A DNA stretch of 16,083 bases from Candidatus Omnitrophota bacterium (GTDB lineage: Bacteria; Omnitrophota; Gorgyraeia; JABMRG01): positions 1 to 16,083 of the forward strand of contig JABMRG010000087.1 of the NCBI GenBank assembly GCA_013202935.1. The letters run 5' to 3'. The position numbers were made by a program, and so were the translations under genes. This document shows positions 1 to 7,924 of this stretch, one piece after another. Below the pieces are notes generated by a model. That model was not told the DNA's origin. It ran no database searches and was given only the letters and a program-made list of their open reading frames with translations. Position 1 is the first letter of the stretch. Every line of letters starts with the position of its first letter.

Positions 1-3000
1 CATATATACTGCTGATAGCCTGTATATAATACTGAAAAGCATCTACAACCGCATCAGCAGCTATCCTTGCCTCAAGTGCTATCGGCTCTATGATATCATC
101 GTTCATGGTTGCGAGTACTACGGCCAACTCGGCCATCTTGCCTTGCGCATCTGTTATAAGAGGCAATAGCAAATTGAGGGCTGCTATCTCCTGCTCATAA
201 TAGGATTTTTCTTCATTAAGGGTATCTATTTCAGTTTGATCTGTTGCAGTAAGAAGATCTGCATTTACCGTATCAAGATTTTCCTGCGCAGCATTAAGGA
301 GTGAGTTTACCTGGCTCTCTAATGAAGTGAGTGACGATATCGCCTGTGCAAGATAAAGTTCAGCTACGCCATCCTGTATAGTATAATTTACTCCACCGAT
401 AAGCTGGCCGACTTCATTGTATGTGCTCGCGTATACAACCTGCTCTGAGGTTACCTCGTAATCAAGCCCCTCAAAGGTTGTTATAGATATTGTCCTTACG
501 CTCTTTGAGTGTGTCTGCCCAAGGCCATTATATGTTATACCGCTAACCACATCTGTGCTTTCAACCTGTGTTACAGAGCTTGTTGCAACTTCAGTATAGC
601 CTATCAGGTTGCCCTCTGCATCATAGCTCATGTCAGACTGGAGAGAATTATATACTGTATTAACGCCCTGCCCACTTGAGCTTGTTCCATATGCATGGTC
701 CTGCTTTGTCTGAGACATGATCCTTGATGCTGCATCATACACTATGCTACCTACAGTCGTAACCTGGGTAAGGTTGTCTCTGTTCGATGTAACTGTGTCA
801 ACATAACCCCTTATATCACCAGCTGCGTCATAGCGTATAAGGGTTCTGTTTATGGTTGTTTGAAGTGAGGGTGTTGCGCTTGAGTGGGTAGAGAGGATAT
901 ATCCGACTATCTGGTTTGATGAGTTCCTTATATATGAATAATCGTTATCTTCTGTAACATCCAACGATAGGCTTATGATAAGTTCCGCAGGATCAAGTAC
1001 TGCAGTGCTGCCATCAGAGAGGGTGATAGAGTTTCCATCTACAAAGTCTGTCTGCATGGTGAGGTTCTCATCCTCATCTGTGCTGAGATTTGCAAAATCT
1101 ACTTCAATTCCGCCAACTGTAAAATCTATGCCTTCAAGGTAGGATATCTTCTGCTCTCTTGTAAGGCCTTCCCAGCCTGATGGCAAGGATATAGTTGATT
1201 CACCTTGTGTGTGTACTGTCTCCTGGTAATTTGAAGGGACAGCATAGGTTATACCTTCACTATTTACTGCTGTGTCGTATATTACGAGCTTCTCTGTTAT
1301 GGTATCGACTGTATAACCATAGAGGTTTGTGCCTTCTTTTGTTACGATCTCTGTATACGAAAGAAGTGTTCCATCCTCCCCATCAAAGGTCACATCTTCT
1401 CTTGATATGGTCTCTGTTATATTTACATATACCCCTTGGCTGTCTCTGCCTTCCATATGGATTACAGCATCAAAATCAGCCATCTGGCTGGTTGCGTCAT
1501 AAGCTATACCTGTATAGGTGGTCTCTGTCACAACATTGGGGTTATCAGATGATACTATCACCTGATAGTACGAGGTAATCCTACCTAAAATATCATAGGT
1601 AATATTGCTTCTTTGCGTAGTATGTATTATACCGAACTCATCTTCGATTACTTCCTCATCCTCAATTACCTGTCTTATTGAGTTATAGCTTGCTGTATAT
1701 TCTGTTGTGGTGACATTGCCAACAGCATCAGTAAGTTTTTTGATAGACTGGGTGAGGTTATCCTGACTATCATATTCACCACCAGAAAAACGCAGTATCG
1801 TAACCTCACCATTAGCATCTGTGAGAGTATCTGTATAAGCGGTCATAAGGTCGTTATCATATTCTATCTCGTCCTTTACAATGGTTGTGGTACCGCCATT
1901 TACTGATGACTCTATCTGGGTAAAGGATGTGATCCTGCCAGAGTTATCAAAGTTAGCATTCCAACTAACACTATATTCCTGGCCATGCGCTTCTGACCAG
2001 CCTGTCAGCTGATAGCCTATTAGCTGGAAGTCATCCTCCAGAACTGGATTAGCAGAATATGTGCCCTGCCAATTGCTCCAATAATTTCCAAGCGTCTGTG
2101 ACCAGCCAACCTCATTGTAAGCTGTCATGTTGTGATCTGTGTCATAGGTAATGTCTATTCTCTCAAAGTAGTAGTAACCGCTCTCATCAGTATAGCCAGC
2201 CTCTGTATGGCTTACCATATTCTTTCCTTCATAGGCACCATTGGTCACATATCTGTCTGATTGTGATACGGTAACTATCGGTGAGCCATCTGTGTTGTAG
2301 CTTACTACGGAAAGAAGCTGATTGGGTATTGAATAATCTGAGGCACTCAAGGCATTCATAAAAAGGCTTGAGTCCATAGAATAACCTTCATGGGTTATCC
2401 TTGTCTCGCGAAACTGTGTAAGGTTCTTATTTGCGTTTGTATCATAACCACCGTACCACAACGAATCTTCTGTATACAAGGCGTCTGACCAGTATATAAA
2501 CGTAATCCTGCCAAGATAATCCTGCTCAACAGCAAAGTATGATGTAAGGAGGCCCTTACTGTATTCCATATTGATTGTATTTCGGATGGTTGTGTGGCCA
2601 AAGCCTTTATCTATATGCTCATTTAGGATAGCTATTGTATCGCCTGAGCGTGAGTATATGCGTTTTATGCTTCCATCAAAGTTCTTTATCTCTGCATATG
2701 TTGTATCTGCATGGTTAACCAGGCCTTGTGCCTTCCATAGCTGCTCCCAGAGGTTCATTGAGGCAAAGCGGCTCTCTAGGTTATTAAGGTATTCTGTCAT
2801 GCTTAGGTCATTGAAGATTCCCTGAACCTGGCGGTTCCTATGGTATTCTGTGAGGGATTTCTGCTTAAGGTCAGACTGCTGCTTCTTCTGTTGTTTTATG
2901 AAATTGAGCAATCTGTAGGTTCTTGAGGTCTTTTTCTCGCGGTGGTTCCAGCGGAGTGATGAGAAGTCTGCAGCGGAAGCTATCTGCTGCCATGAGAATG

Positions 3001-3085
3001 TTATAAGCACTATCCATGCAATAGTACGTAGAAATATACTATACCTACTTCGCGCAGGCATATCTATTTCTTTGACTTCTCTCAT
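1..3085 (-). CDS. Giant secreted YD/RHS-like repeat protein, N-terminal 1,028 residues (3' end outside window)
   Basis: The frame is open without a stop from the ATG at 3085 to the window edge. GAGGGTG lies about 5 bases before this ATG; a second in-frame ATG at codon 9 has no comparable site. Residues 15-38 look like a signal peptide: a basic stretch, a hydrophobic core and an ASA cleavage site before Ala39-Asp40. Residues 45-85 are charged and Gln/Lys-rich. From about 310 to 905 the chain carries roughly a dozen divergent repeats built on Tyr-Asp followed by G/S-R/N-I-x-x-Y (examples near 314, 409, 438, 495, 528, 752, 781 and 820), resembling RHS/YD repeats without the canonical spacing. 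A different segment at about 625-715 interrupts them. Residues 905-1028 turn helical and Glu/Gln/Leu-rich, probably a coiled coil. The family is not recognised with certainty; it is probably a surface or secreted giant protein. No RHS core or toxin domain lies in the visible part. Confidence 0.88.
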   Translation of the reverse strand, partial: MREVKEIDMPARSRYSIFLRTIAWIVLITFSWQQIASAADFSSLRWNHREKKTSRTYRLLNFIKQQKKQQSDLKQKSLTEYHRNRQVQGIFNDLSMTEYLNNLESRFASMNLWEQLWKAQGLVNHADTTYAEIKNFDGSIKRIYSRSGDTIAILNEHIDKGFGHTTIRNTINMEYSKGLLTSYFAVEQDYLGRITFIYWSDALYTEDSLWYGGYDTNANKNLTQFRETRITHEGYSMDSSLFMNALSASDYSIPNQLLSVVSYNTDGSPIVTVSQSDRYVTNGAYEGKNMVSHTEAGYTDESGYYYFERIDITYDTDHNMTAYNEVGWSQTLGNYWSNWQGTYSANPVLEDDFQLIGYQLTGWSEAHGQEYSVSWNANFDNSGRITSFTQIESSVNGGTTTIVKDEIEYDNDLMTAYTDTLTDANGEVTILRFSGGEYDSQDNLTQSIKKLTDAVGNVTTTEYTASYNSIRQVIEDEEVIEDEFGIIHTTQRSNITYDILGRITSYYQVIVSSDNPNVVTETTYTGIAYDATSQMADFDAVIHMEGRDSQGVYVNITETISREDVTFDGEDGTLLSYTEIVTKEGTNLYGYTVDTITEKLVIYDTAVNSEGITYAVPSNYQETVHTQGESTISLPSGWEGLTREQKISYLEGIDFTVGGIEVDFANLSTDEDENLTMQTDFVDGNSITLSDGSTAVLDPAELIISLSLDVTEDNDYSYIRNSSNQIVGYILSTHSSATPSLQTTINRTLIRYDAAGDIRGYVDTVTSNRDNLTQVTTVGSIVYDAASRIMSQTKQDHAYGTSSSGQGVNTVYNSLQSDMSYDAEGNLIGYTEVATSSVTQVESTDVVSGITYNGLGQTHSKSVRTISITTFEGLDYEVTSEQVVYASTYNEVGQLIGGVNYTIQDGVAELYLAQAISSLTSLESQVNSLLNAAQENLDTVNADLLTATDQTEIDTLNEEKSYYEQEIAALNLLLPLITDAQGKMAELAVVLATMNDDIIEPIALEARIAADAVVDAFQYYIQAISSIY

Positions 3086-3260
3086 TTCGGCACCCTCACT
3101 CACTTTAGTTCCATTATAACTGACTCTAATAATATAACACTTAAGAGTCGGTTTTATTCCCATATTTTAAAGCTTTTTTAAAGTCTTTAATAATATGCCA
3201 AAAAAAATGCTGATAATGCTTAAATGCCCCCTTCGATAGGTTTTCTTAGTAGGTAATTCT
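3086..3260 (-). promoter_or_regulatory. Long 5' leader of the giant repeat protein gene
   Basis: From the predicted start site near 3260 to the ATG at 3085 there are about 175 bases without an open reading frame. The leader is A+T-rich, with a run of eight T near 3201-3208 (minus strand), an inverted repeat at 3122-3149, and the ribosome site GAGGGTG just before the start. I recognise no known riboswitch. The length is greater than a simple ribosome site needs, so a structured or regulatory leader is possible but unproven. Confidence 0.4.
3122..3149. repeat. Inverted repeat GACTCT/AGAGTC in the leader
   Basis: GACTCT at 3122-3127 pairs with AGAGTC at 3144-3149 across a 16-base A+T-rich loop. 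The pair lies about 37 to 64 bases before the start codon of the repeat protein. On the plus strand it is followed by GGTTTTATT and looks slightly terminator-like, but no plus-strand gene ends there. On the minus strand it could be a leader hairpin or a protein-binding site. The stem is short and may be chance. Confidence 0.35.
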
Positions 3261-3266
3261 ATAATA

Positions 3267-3295
3267 ACTATATACTATAAAGTATTAAAAGTCAA
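3267..3295 (-). promoter_or_regulatory. Sigma70-type promoter for the giant repeat protein gene
   Basis: On the minus strand, TTGACT (3295-3290) is separated by exactly 17 bases from TATAGT (3272-3267). This is a near-consensus -35/-10 pair with optimal spacing. A start near 3260 is expected. It sits just beyond the coaX stop codon, so the repeat protein can be transcribed independently of the housekeeping cluster upstream. A 6-bp hairpin, CTGAAA/TTTCAG (3299-3317), lies immediately before the -35 box but lacks a following T tract, so it is not a clear coaX terminator. Confidence 0.72.
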
Positions 3296-3333
3296 CCCCT
3301 GAAACCCTATTTTTCAGAGAAAATATAACCGTA

Positions 3334-4077
3334 TCATAACCGTATCAAAAGAGATAAACCCTTAAGGGTAAGGTCCTTGTCTATGCGGTCTATATCCTTG
3401 CAATGAGGCGCAAAAAACCCTGCCAGGCCTCCTGTTGCAACCACAATAGGCCTCTTCTTATATCTCTTCTTTAGCTTGTCTACGATACCATTACACATGC
3501 TGGTTAAGCCATAGACAATGCCGCTCCTAATACTCTCTGCTGTATCCTTACCCAACAAGGCCTTTGGCTTATCAAGCTTGATTCTGGGAAGAAGCGCTGC
3601 CCTGTTTGCAAGCGCGTCAATAGTAGCCTCAACACCAGGAGTAATCAGCCCCCCTGCATAAGCCCCATTTGAGTCAATATAATCAAAGGTTGTAGCTGTG
3701 CCAAAATCTATGATTATAGCTGGTGTGCCATAGAGCTTAAGGCAGGCATAGCTATTGACAAGCCTATCCTGGCCTACCTGCTTAGGGTTTTTGTAGAGGT
3801 TCTTTATTGGCACCCTTATATCCTTACCTAGAAGCAAGGGCTCTATTTTCAGCAGATCCCTCACTATGCCTGTTATTTTCTTTGATAGGCCAGGAACAAC
3901 ACTCGATATTATCACAGCCTCAAAGGCTTTTTTCTTAAAACCAACAGCCCCCTTCAGCCTTCTTTTAATATCTAAGCAGGTTGATTCTGTTTTTAAGCGT
4001 AATCGCTTATGGATACGCTTACCTTTAAAAATGCCTATCACTATATTTGTGTTTCCAATATCTATTGCCAGCAGCAT
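3334..4077 (-). CDS. coaX: Type III pantothenate kinase
   Basis: CoaX phosphorylates pantothenate to 4'-phosphopantothenate, the first committed step of coenzyme A synthesis in the cytoplasm. The 247-residue chain has the usual length and the ASKHA-fold landmarks: DIGNTN at 6-11 (phosphate binding), GQDR at 102-105 with the catalytic-type Asp104, DFGTATT at 124-130, GGxxxPG at 142-148 and ATGGLA at 214-219. Type III kinases typically need a monovalent cation and are not inhibited by CoA; that is family knowledge, not visible here. The ATG lies 4 bases beyond the birA stop, and the ribosome site GAGGTGA overlaps that stop, so translation is probably coupled to birA. It is the last gene of the housekeeping cluster before a new promoter. 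Confidence 0.96.
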   Translation of the reverse strand: MLLAIDIGNTNIVIGIFKGKRIHKRLRLKTESTCLDIKRRLKGAVGFKKKAFEAVIISSVVPGLSKKITGIVRDLLKIEPLLLGKDIRVPIKNLYKNPKQVGQDRLVNSYACLKLYGTPAIIIDFGTATTFDYIDSNGAYAGGLITPGVEATIDALANRAALLPRIKLDKPKALLGKDTAESIRSGIVYGLTSMCNGIVDKLKKRYKKRPIVVATGGLAGFFAPHCKDIDRIDKDLTLKGLSLLIRL

Positions 4078-4081
4078 ATTA

Positions 4082-5041
4082 TCACCTCAACAGCATTACG
4101 TCTCCTGCCACAACCTTCTCATGGAATCCTGTATCAAGCCTTATCTTAAGAGCTCCATCCGAGTCTATATCAACCGCCTCGCCCTCTATTTTTCTATGCA
4201 TACAGGTAGCTCTGACTCTTCTGCCTAAGGTTGCGGAAAGGTTCTTCCATCGATGCCTAAAAGGACTGAAGCCCTCTCTCTTAAAAGTTGCGTAGTTCTG
4301 TTCAAATGTTTCAAGAATTACCTTAAGGAGCTCTATCCTTAAGATATTATCTCCCGCCTCCTCGCTGATTGAGCTAGCACCCTTTGGCAGCTCGGATATC
4401 CTTGTGTTTACATTAATGCCTATTCCCAGGATCAGGAAATTGATTGAATCCTGCTCTGCCTCCATCTCGGTCAATATGCCAGCCACCTTCTTGTTGTTCA
4501 AAAGAATATCATTTGGCCATTTTATTAAGACCTCTGCACCGCAATAGCCTCTTATGGCTTCACAGATACTTACAGCAGTTATCAGGGTGATTTTTGGTGC
4601 CTGGTAAGGCAGTAGATTCGGCCTTAGAATAATTGACAGGTATATACCTTTCTGCTTAGGCGAGCTCCACTCACGCGCAAGCCTGCCTCTTCCCTTAGAT
4701 TGACCTTCTGCTATAATGGTTGTGCCTTCTTTAAAGCCTTTCTTTGCTAAATCATATGCGGTAGTATTGGTTGATGATATTGTATCATAGTAGAGCACCC
4801 TCTTACCAATAACATGATTTTTTAAGATGGCTTCTAATTCAAACGCATATAACTTATCAGGTTTTTTTCGTATACGATACCCCAGGTGCGGTACAGCGTC
4901 AAATTCATAGCCTAAGCCACGCAGTTTTTCAATATGCTTCCAAACAGCAGACCGCGATACGCCAAGTTTATCGCTTATCTCTTCTCCTGATAAGTAGCCA
5001 TCCTCATTCTTCCTAAACAGTTTAAGAATCTTCTCTTCCAT
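4082..5041 (-). CDS. birA: Bifunctional biotin--[acetyl-CoA carboxylase] ligase / biotin operon repressor
   Basis: BirA activates biotin as biotinyl-AMP and attaches it to biotin carboxyl carrier protein; forms with a DNA-binding domain can also repress biotin genes. The 319 residues contain a winged helix-turn-helix at about 1-60 (SGEEISDKLGVSRSAVWKHI is typical), the biotin/ATP loop GQSKGRGR at 113-120, KWPND at 174-178 with the catalytic-type lysine, GIGINVN at 206-212, and a small C-terminal SH3-like domain at about 272-319. The repressor domain is therefore present. I chose the ATG at 5041, one base after the uvrB stop. A longer frame to 5125 would overlap the uvrB 3' end by more than 80 bases and add a basic extension foreign to the family. 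No biotin synthesis genes are in the window, so its operator target cannot be judged. Confidence 0.95.
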   Translation of the reverse strand: MEEKILKLFRKNEDGYLSGEEISDKLGVSRSAVWKHIEKLRGLGYEFDAVPHLGYRIRKKPDKLYAFELEAILKNHVIGKRVLYYDTISSTNTTAYDLAKKGFKEGTTIIAEGQSKGRGRLAREWSSPKQKGIYLSIILRPNLLPYQAPKITLITAVSICEAIRGYCGAEVLIKWPNDILLNNKKVAGILTEMEAEQDSINFLILGIGINVNTRISELPKGASSISEEAGDNILRIELLKVILETFEQNYATFKREGFSPFRHRWKNLSATLGRRVRATCMHRKIEGEAVDIDSDGALKIRLDTGFHEKVVAGDVMLLR

Positions 5042-5042
5042 A

Positions 5043-7031
5043 TCAGGCCTTTCGCCCCTTTGGCGCTCGTAACGACGGCGCTTCCAGTTTCTGAATCTGG
5101 TCTCTAAAGTATGCTGCCTTCTCAAACTGGAGGTTACGCGCTGCTACCTCCATCTCATGCTGAAGCTCAGAGATTACCTGATGCACTTCAAACTCCTCCT
5201 CTTTTTCACCAGTAAATTCAGCCACCATCTCTTCTGTCTCGCGCATATCCTCAATACCTTCTTTTATCGCTTTTTGGATTGAGCGAGGAGTGATATTATT
5301 CTTTCTATTGAACGCGAGCTGCCTCTCTCTTCTGCGCTCAGTCTCATCAAGCGCCTTCTGAATCGATCCTGTAATCGTATCGGCATACATAATAACCTGG
5401 CTGTTTACATTCCTCGCTGCACGCCCTGCTACCTGTATAAGCGAAGTCGCGCTTCTTAAGAACCCTTCCTTGTCTGCGTCAAGTATACATACAAGTGACA
5501 CTTCAGGAAGGTCAAGTCCTTCACGTAAAAGATTTATACCTACAAGGCAATCAAACTCTCTCTTTCTTAGGGATTTTAATATTGCGACTCTATCTATAGC
5601 GCCTATCTCTGAATGTAGGTATTTTACCCTCAGGCCCATTTCACTAAGATACGAGCAAAGGTCCTCTGACATTCGCTTTGTTAAGGTCGTGACAAGCACC
5701 CTCTCATGTTTCTTGGCACGCCCCTTAACAAGTGAGATAATATCATCAACCTGGTTTTTGGTAGGCCTTATTATTATCTCGGGATCTATTAGGCCTGTGG
5801 GCCTTATGAGCTGCTCAACCACATCTTTTGAGTGCTTGATCTCTTCCTGGCCAGGTGTGGCAGATACATATATAGACTGCTTTACTAATGACTTAAATTC
5901 ATTAAACATTAGAGGCCTATTGTCAAGGCATGATGGCAGTCTGAATCCATGGTCAACAAGGGTCAGTTTTCTTGAGTGATCACCTTCATACATGCCTCTT
6001 AGCTGCGGTAACGTCACATGTGATTCGTCTATTATAATAAGAAAATCGTCTCCGAAATAGTCTATAAGTGTATAAGGCCGTGAACCTTCCGGCCTTCCTG
6101 AGAGGTGGCGTGAATAATTCTCAACACCATGACAATAGCCTATCTCCTTGAGCATTTCCATATCATACCTTGTCCTTGACTCGAGTCGCTGCGCCTGGAG
6201 AAGTTTATTCTGCCTATTTAGCTCTTTTAAGCGCACTAGAAGCTCTTCTTCTATCTGGCCAAGCGCATTATCGATTTTGTCTTGAGTTGTAACAAAATGT
6301 TTTGCAGGATATATCGCAACCCGCTCTAAGAGCTGTTTTGGCTTGCCTGTTAACGGGTCTATTAGAGTAATATTCTCTATCCTATCCCCCAGGAATTCAA
6401 CCCTCAGGGCATCCTTCTGGTATGCGGGAAATACATCCATCACATCGCCCCTTACCCTGAATTTGCCGCGGGAAAAATCTATATCATTCCTTTCATAGTG
6501 TATATCGATGAGGCTCTTTAGCGCTTCATCTCGTGAAATATCCCCCCCTTTTTCCAAAAACAGGAGGAGGTTCTTGTAGTCTGCTGGAGAACCAAGGTTG
6601 TATATGCATGAGACACTGGAGACTATGATTACGTCGTTGCGGGACATAAGCGATGTTGTCGCAGAAAGCCTAAGACGGTCAAGTTCATCATTTATTGAAG
6701 CGTCTTTCTCGATATATGTATCTGTCTGCGGAATATATGCCTCTGGCTGGTAATAGTCGTAATAGCTTACAAAATACTCAACAGCATTATCTGGAAAAAA
6801 GTCTCTAAATTCACTATAAAGTTGTGCGGCGAGGGTCTTGTTGTGGGAGATCACGAGGGTAGGCTTGTTGGTGGTGGCTATAACATTAGCCGCTGTAAAG
6901 GTCTTGCCGCTTCCTGTGACACCTAATAGTGTTTGGTGCTTCTTGCCACCAAGAATGCCTTTTGATAATTTCTTTATGGCCTGGGGCTGGTCGCCGCATG
7001 GTTTAAATTCGCTCTTCAAGTTAAACTTCAT
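5043..7031 (-). CDS. uvrB: Excinuclease ABC subunit B
   Basis: UvrB is the damage-verifying helicase-like subunit of nucleotide excision repair; it receives lesions from UvrA and recruits UvrC. The 662-residue protein is full length. Walker A GVTGSGKT lies at 37-44, the damage-probing beta-hairpin (YDYYQPEAYIPQTDTY region) at about 91-115, the DESH box at 335-338, the motif V region REGLDLPE at 503-510 and motif VI QVAGRAARN at 533-541. A UVR coiled-coil motif for UvrA/UvrC contact sits at about 618-652. Motif VI reads QVAG where many homologues have QTIG; the arginines are kept. A ribosome site GAGG precedes the ATG by about 5 bases, and the start overlaps the nadC stop as ATGA. A short basic tail after residue 652 follows the UVR motif. 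uvrA and uvrC are not here. Confidence 0.98.
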   Translation of the reverse strand: MKFNLKSEFKPCGDQPQAIKKLSKGILGGKKHQTLLGVTGSGKTFTAANVIATTNKPTLVISHNKTLAAQLYSEFRDFFPDNAVEYFVSYYDYYQPEAYIPQTDTYIEKDASINDELDRLRLSATTSLMSRNDVIIVSSVSCIYNLGSPADYKNLLLFLEKGGDISRDEALKSLIDIHYERNDIDFSRGKFRVRGDVMDVFPAYQKDALRVEFLGDRIENITLIDPLTGKPKQLLERVAIYPAKHFVTTQDKIDNALGQIEEELLVRLKELNRQNKLLQAQRLESRTRYDMEMLKEIGYCHGVENYSRHLSGRPEGSRPYTLIDYFGDDFLIIIDESHVTLPQLRGMYEGDHSRKLTLVDHGFRLPSCLDNRPLMFNEFKSLVKQSIYVSATPGQEEIKHSKDVVEQLIRPTGLIDPEIIIRPTKNQVDDIISLVKGRAKKHERVLVTTLTKRMSEDLCSYLSEMGLRVKYLHSEIGAIDRVAILKSLRKREFDCLVGINLLREGLDLPEVSLVCILDADKEGFLRSATSLIQVAGRAARNVNSQVIMYADTITGSIQKALDETERRRERQLAFNRKNNITPRSIQKAIKEGIEDMRETEEMVAEFTGEKEEEFEVHQVISELQHEMEVAARNLQFEKAAYFRDQIQKLEAPSLRAPKGRKA

Positions 7032-7924
7032 CTTGCCTCAAGTGATATATCAACAGAGGGCGCTGAATGGGTAAGGCTGCCTATGGATATCCTGTCGACA
7101 CCACAGTCCGCTATCTCTTTGACATTCTCAAGGGTGACATTGCCTGATACCTCCAAGAGAACTTTAAAGCCTACATCACCAACCCTTATGCGATGCGCGT
7201 CTCTTATTCTCACCGCTTCCCCTATCTTGCCAACACTCATATTGTCGAGCATAATAATATCAGGGTTATGCTTAAGCGCAGCCTTTAGCATATCAAGGCT
7301 TGTTACCTCTATTTCTATTTTTTTGCCCCTTCCGGCATTCATCTTTGCGCTTTTTAACGCATTTTCAATAGCAGATCTAGTATCCTTCACTATAGTAGGT
7401 TCAGCCATGAGCGCTTCCAGGTGGTTATCCTTGATCAAGACCTGATCATATAGGCCCATCCTGTGATTTGTACCGCCACCGATGCGTACCGCATACTTCT
7501 GCAAACGCCTTAAGGTCGGTATAGTCTTTCTTGTATCCAAGACTTTAGCCCTTGTGCCTTTTACAGCTTCAACAAACTTGTTTGTTAAGGTCGAAATTCC
7601 CGATAACCAGGATATAAAATTTAACGCTGTTCTTTCTGCTGCAAGCACACTCTGGCATCCTCCGTCAATATAAGCAAGGGCTTTTCCCTTAACCGCCTTT
7701 GTGCCGTCATTAACAAGCGGCTTAAAGTGTATTGTAGAATCCACAGTCTCAAACACAACTTCAGCAATGCTCAGCCCGCAGACCACACACTCCTGTTTTG
7801 TTAACATAACAAATTTTCCCTTTTTAGCCCTATGCATAACTGCGTTGCTGGTGATATCTTTTGGGCCTATATCCTCCTTTAGTGCCTGCTGTATCAGCCT
7901 CTTTATTGCAGCATCTGCAATCAT
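7028..7924 (-). CDS. nadC: Nicotinate-nucleotide pyrophosphorylase (quinolinate phosphoribosyltransferase, carboxylating)
   Basis: NadC converts quinolinate and PRPP to nicotinate mononucleotide with loss of CO2, the step joining de novo NAD synthesis to the common pathway. The 298-residue protein shows ERTALNFISWLSGIST at 97-112, DTRKTIPTLRRLQKYAVRIGG starting at 130, the conserved NHRMGLYD at 153-160, Lys165 in LIKDNH, acidic EIEV/LDNMS phosphate-site segments at 204-207 and 226-230, and EVSGNV with GVDRISIGSLTHS near the end. These match the family's substrate- and PRPP-binding positions. It overlaps both neighbours by 4 bases (ATGA at 7924-7921 and at 7031-7028), so it lies firmly inside the operon. 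nadA and nadB are absent from the window. A nadC-birA-coaX cofactor grouping is seen in other bacteria; here uvrB is inserted after nadC. Confidence 0.97.
   Translation of the reverse strand: MIADAAIKRLIQQALKEDIGPKDITSNAVMHRAKKGKFVMLTKQECVVCGLSIAEVVFETVDSTIHFKPLVNDGTKAVKGKALAYIDGGCQSVLAAERTALNFISWLSGISTLTNKFVEAVKGTRAKVLDTRKTIPTLRRLQKYAVRIGGGTNHRMGLYDQVLIKDNHLEALMAEPTIVKDTRSAIENALKSAKMNAGRGKKIEIEVTSLDMLKAALKHNPDIIMLDNMSVGKIGEAVRIRDAHRIRVGDVGFKVLLEVSGNVTLENVKEIADCGVDRISIGSLTHSAPSVDISLEAR

Noticed and set aside
1195..1578. Plus-strand open frame of 127 codons
   Set aside because: It is antisense to the giant repeat gene, has Leu/Tyr/His-rich composition typical of a shadow frame, and has no ribosome site or family resemblance.
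3120..3160. Plus-strand intrinsic terminator (hairpin followed by GGTTTTATT)
   Set aside because: The loop is 16 bases, the T tract is short, and no plus-strand gene exists upstream of it.
3200..3260. Cyclic-di-GMP riboswitch in the giant-gene leader (CCTATCGAAGGGGGC hint)
   Set aside because: Only a faint local likeness; the conserved GGGACGCAAAGC-type core and tetraloop-receptor parts of the known class are absent.
5042..5125. Upstream extension of birA (27 extra codons)
   Set aside because: It would overlap the uvrB C-terminus in another frame. The ATG at 5041 directly follows the uvrB stop and gives the standard BirA N-terminus.
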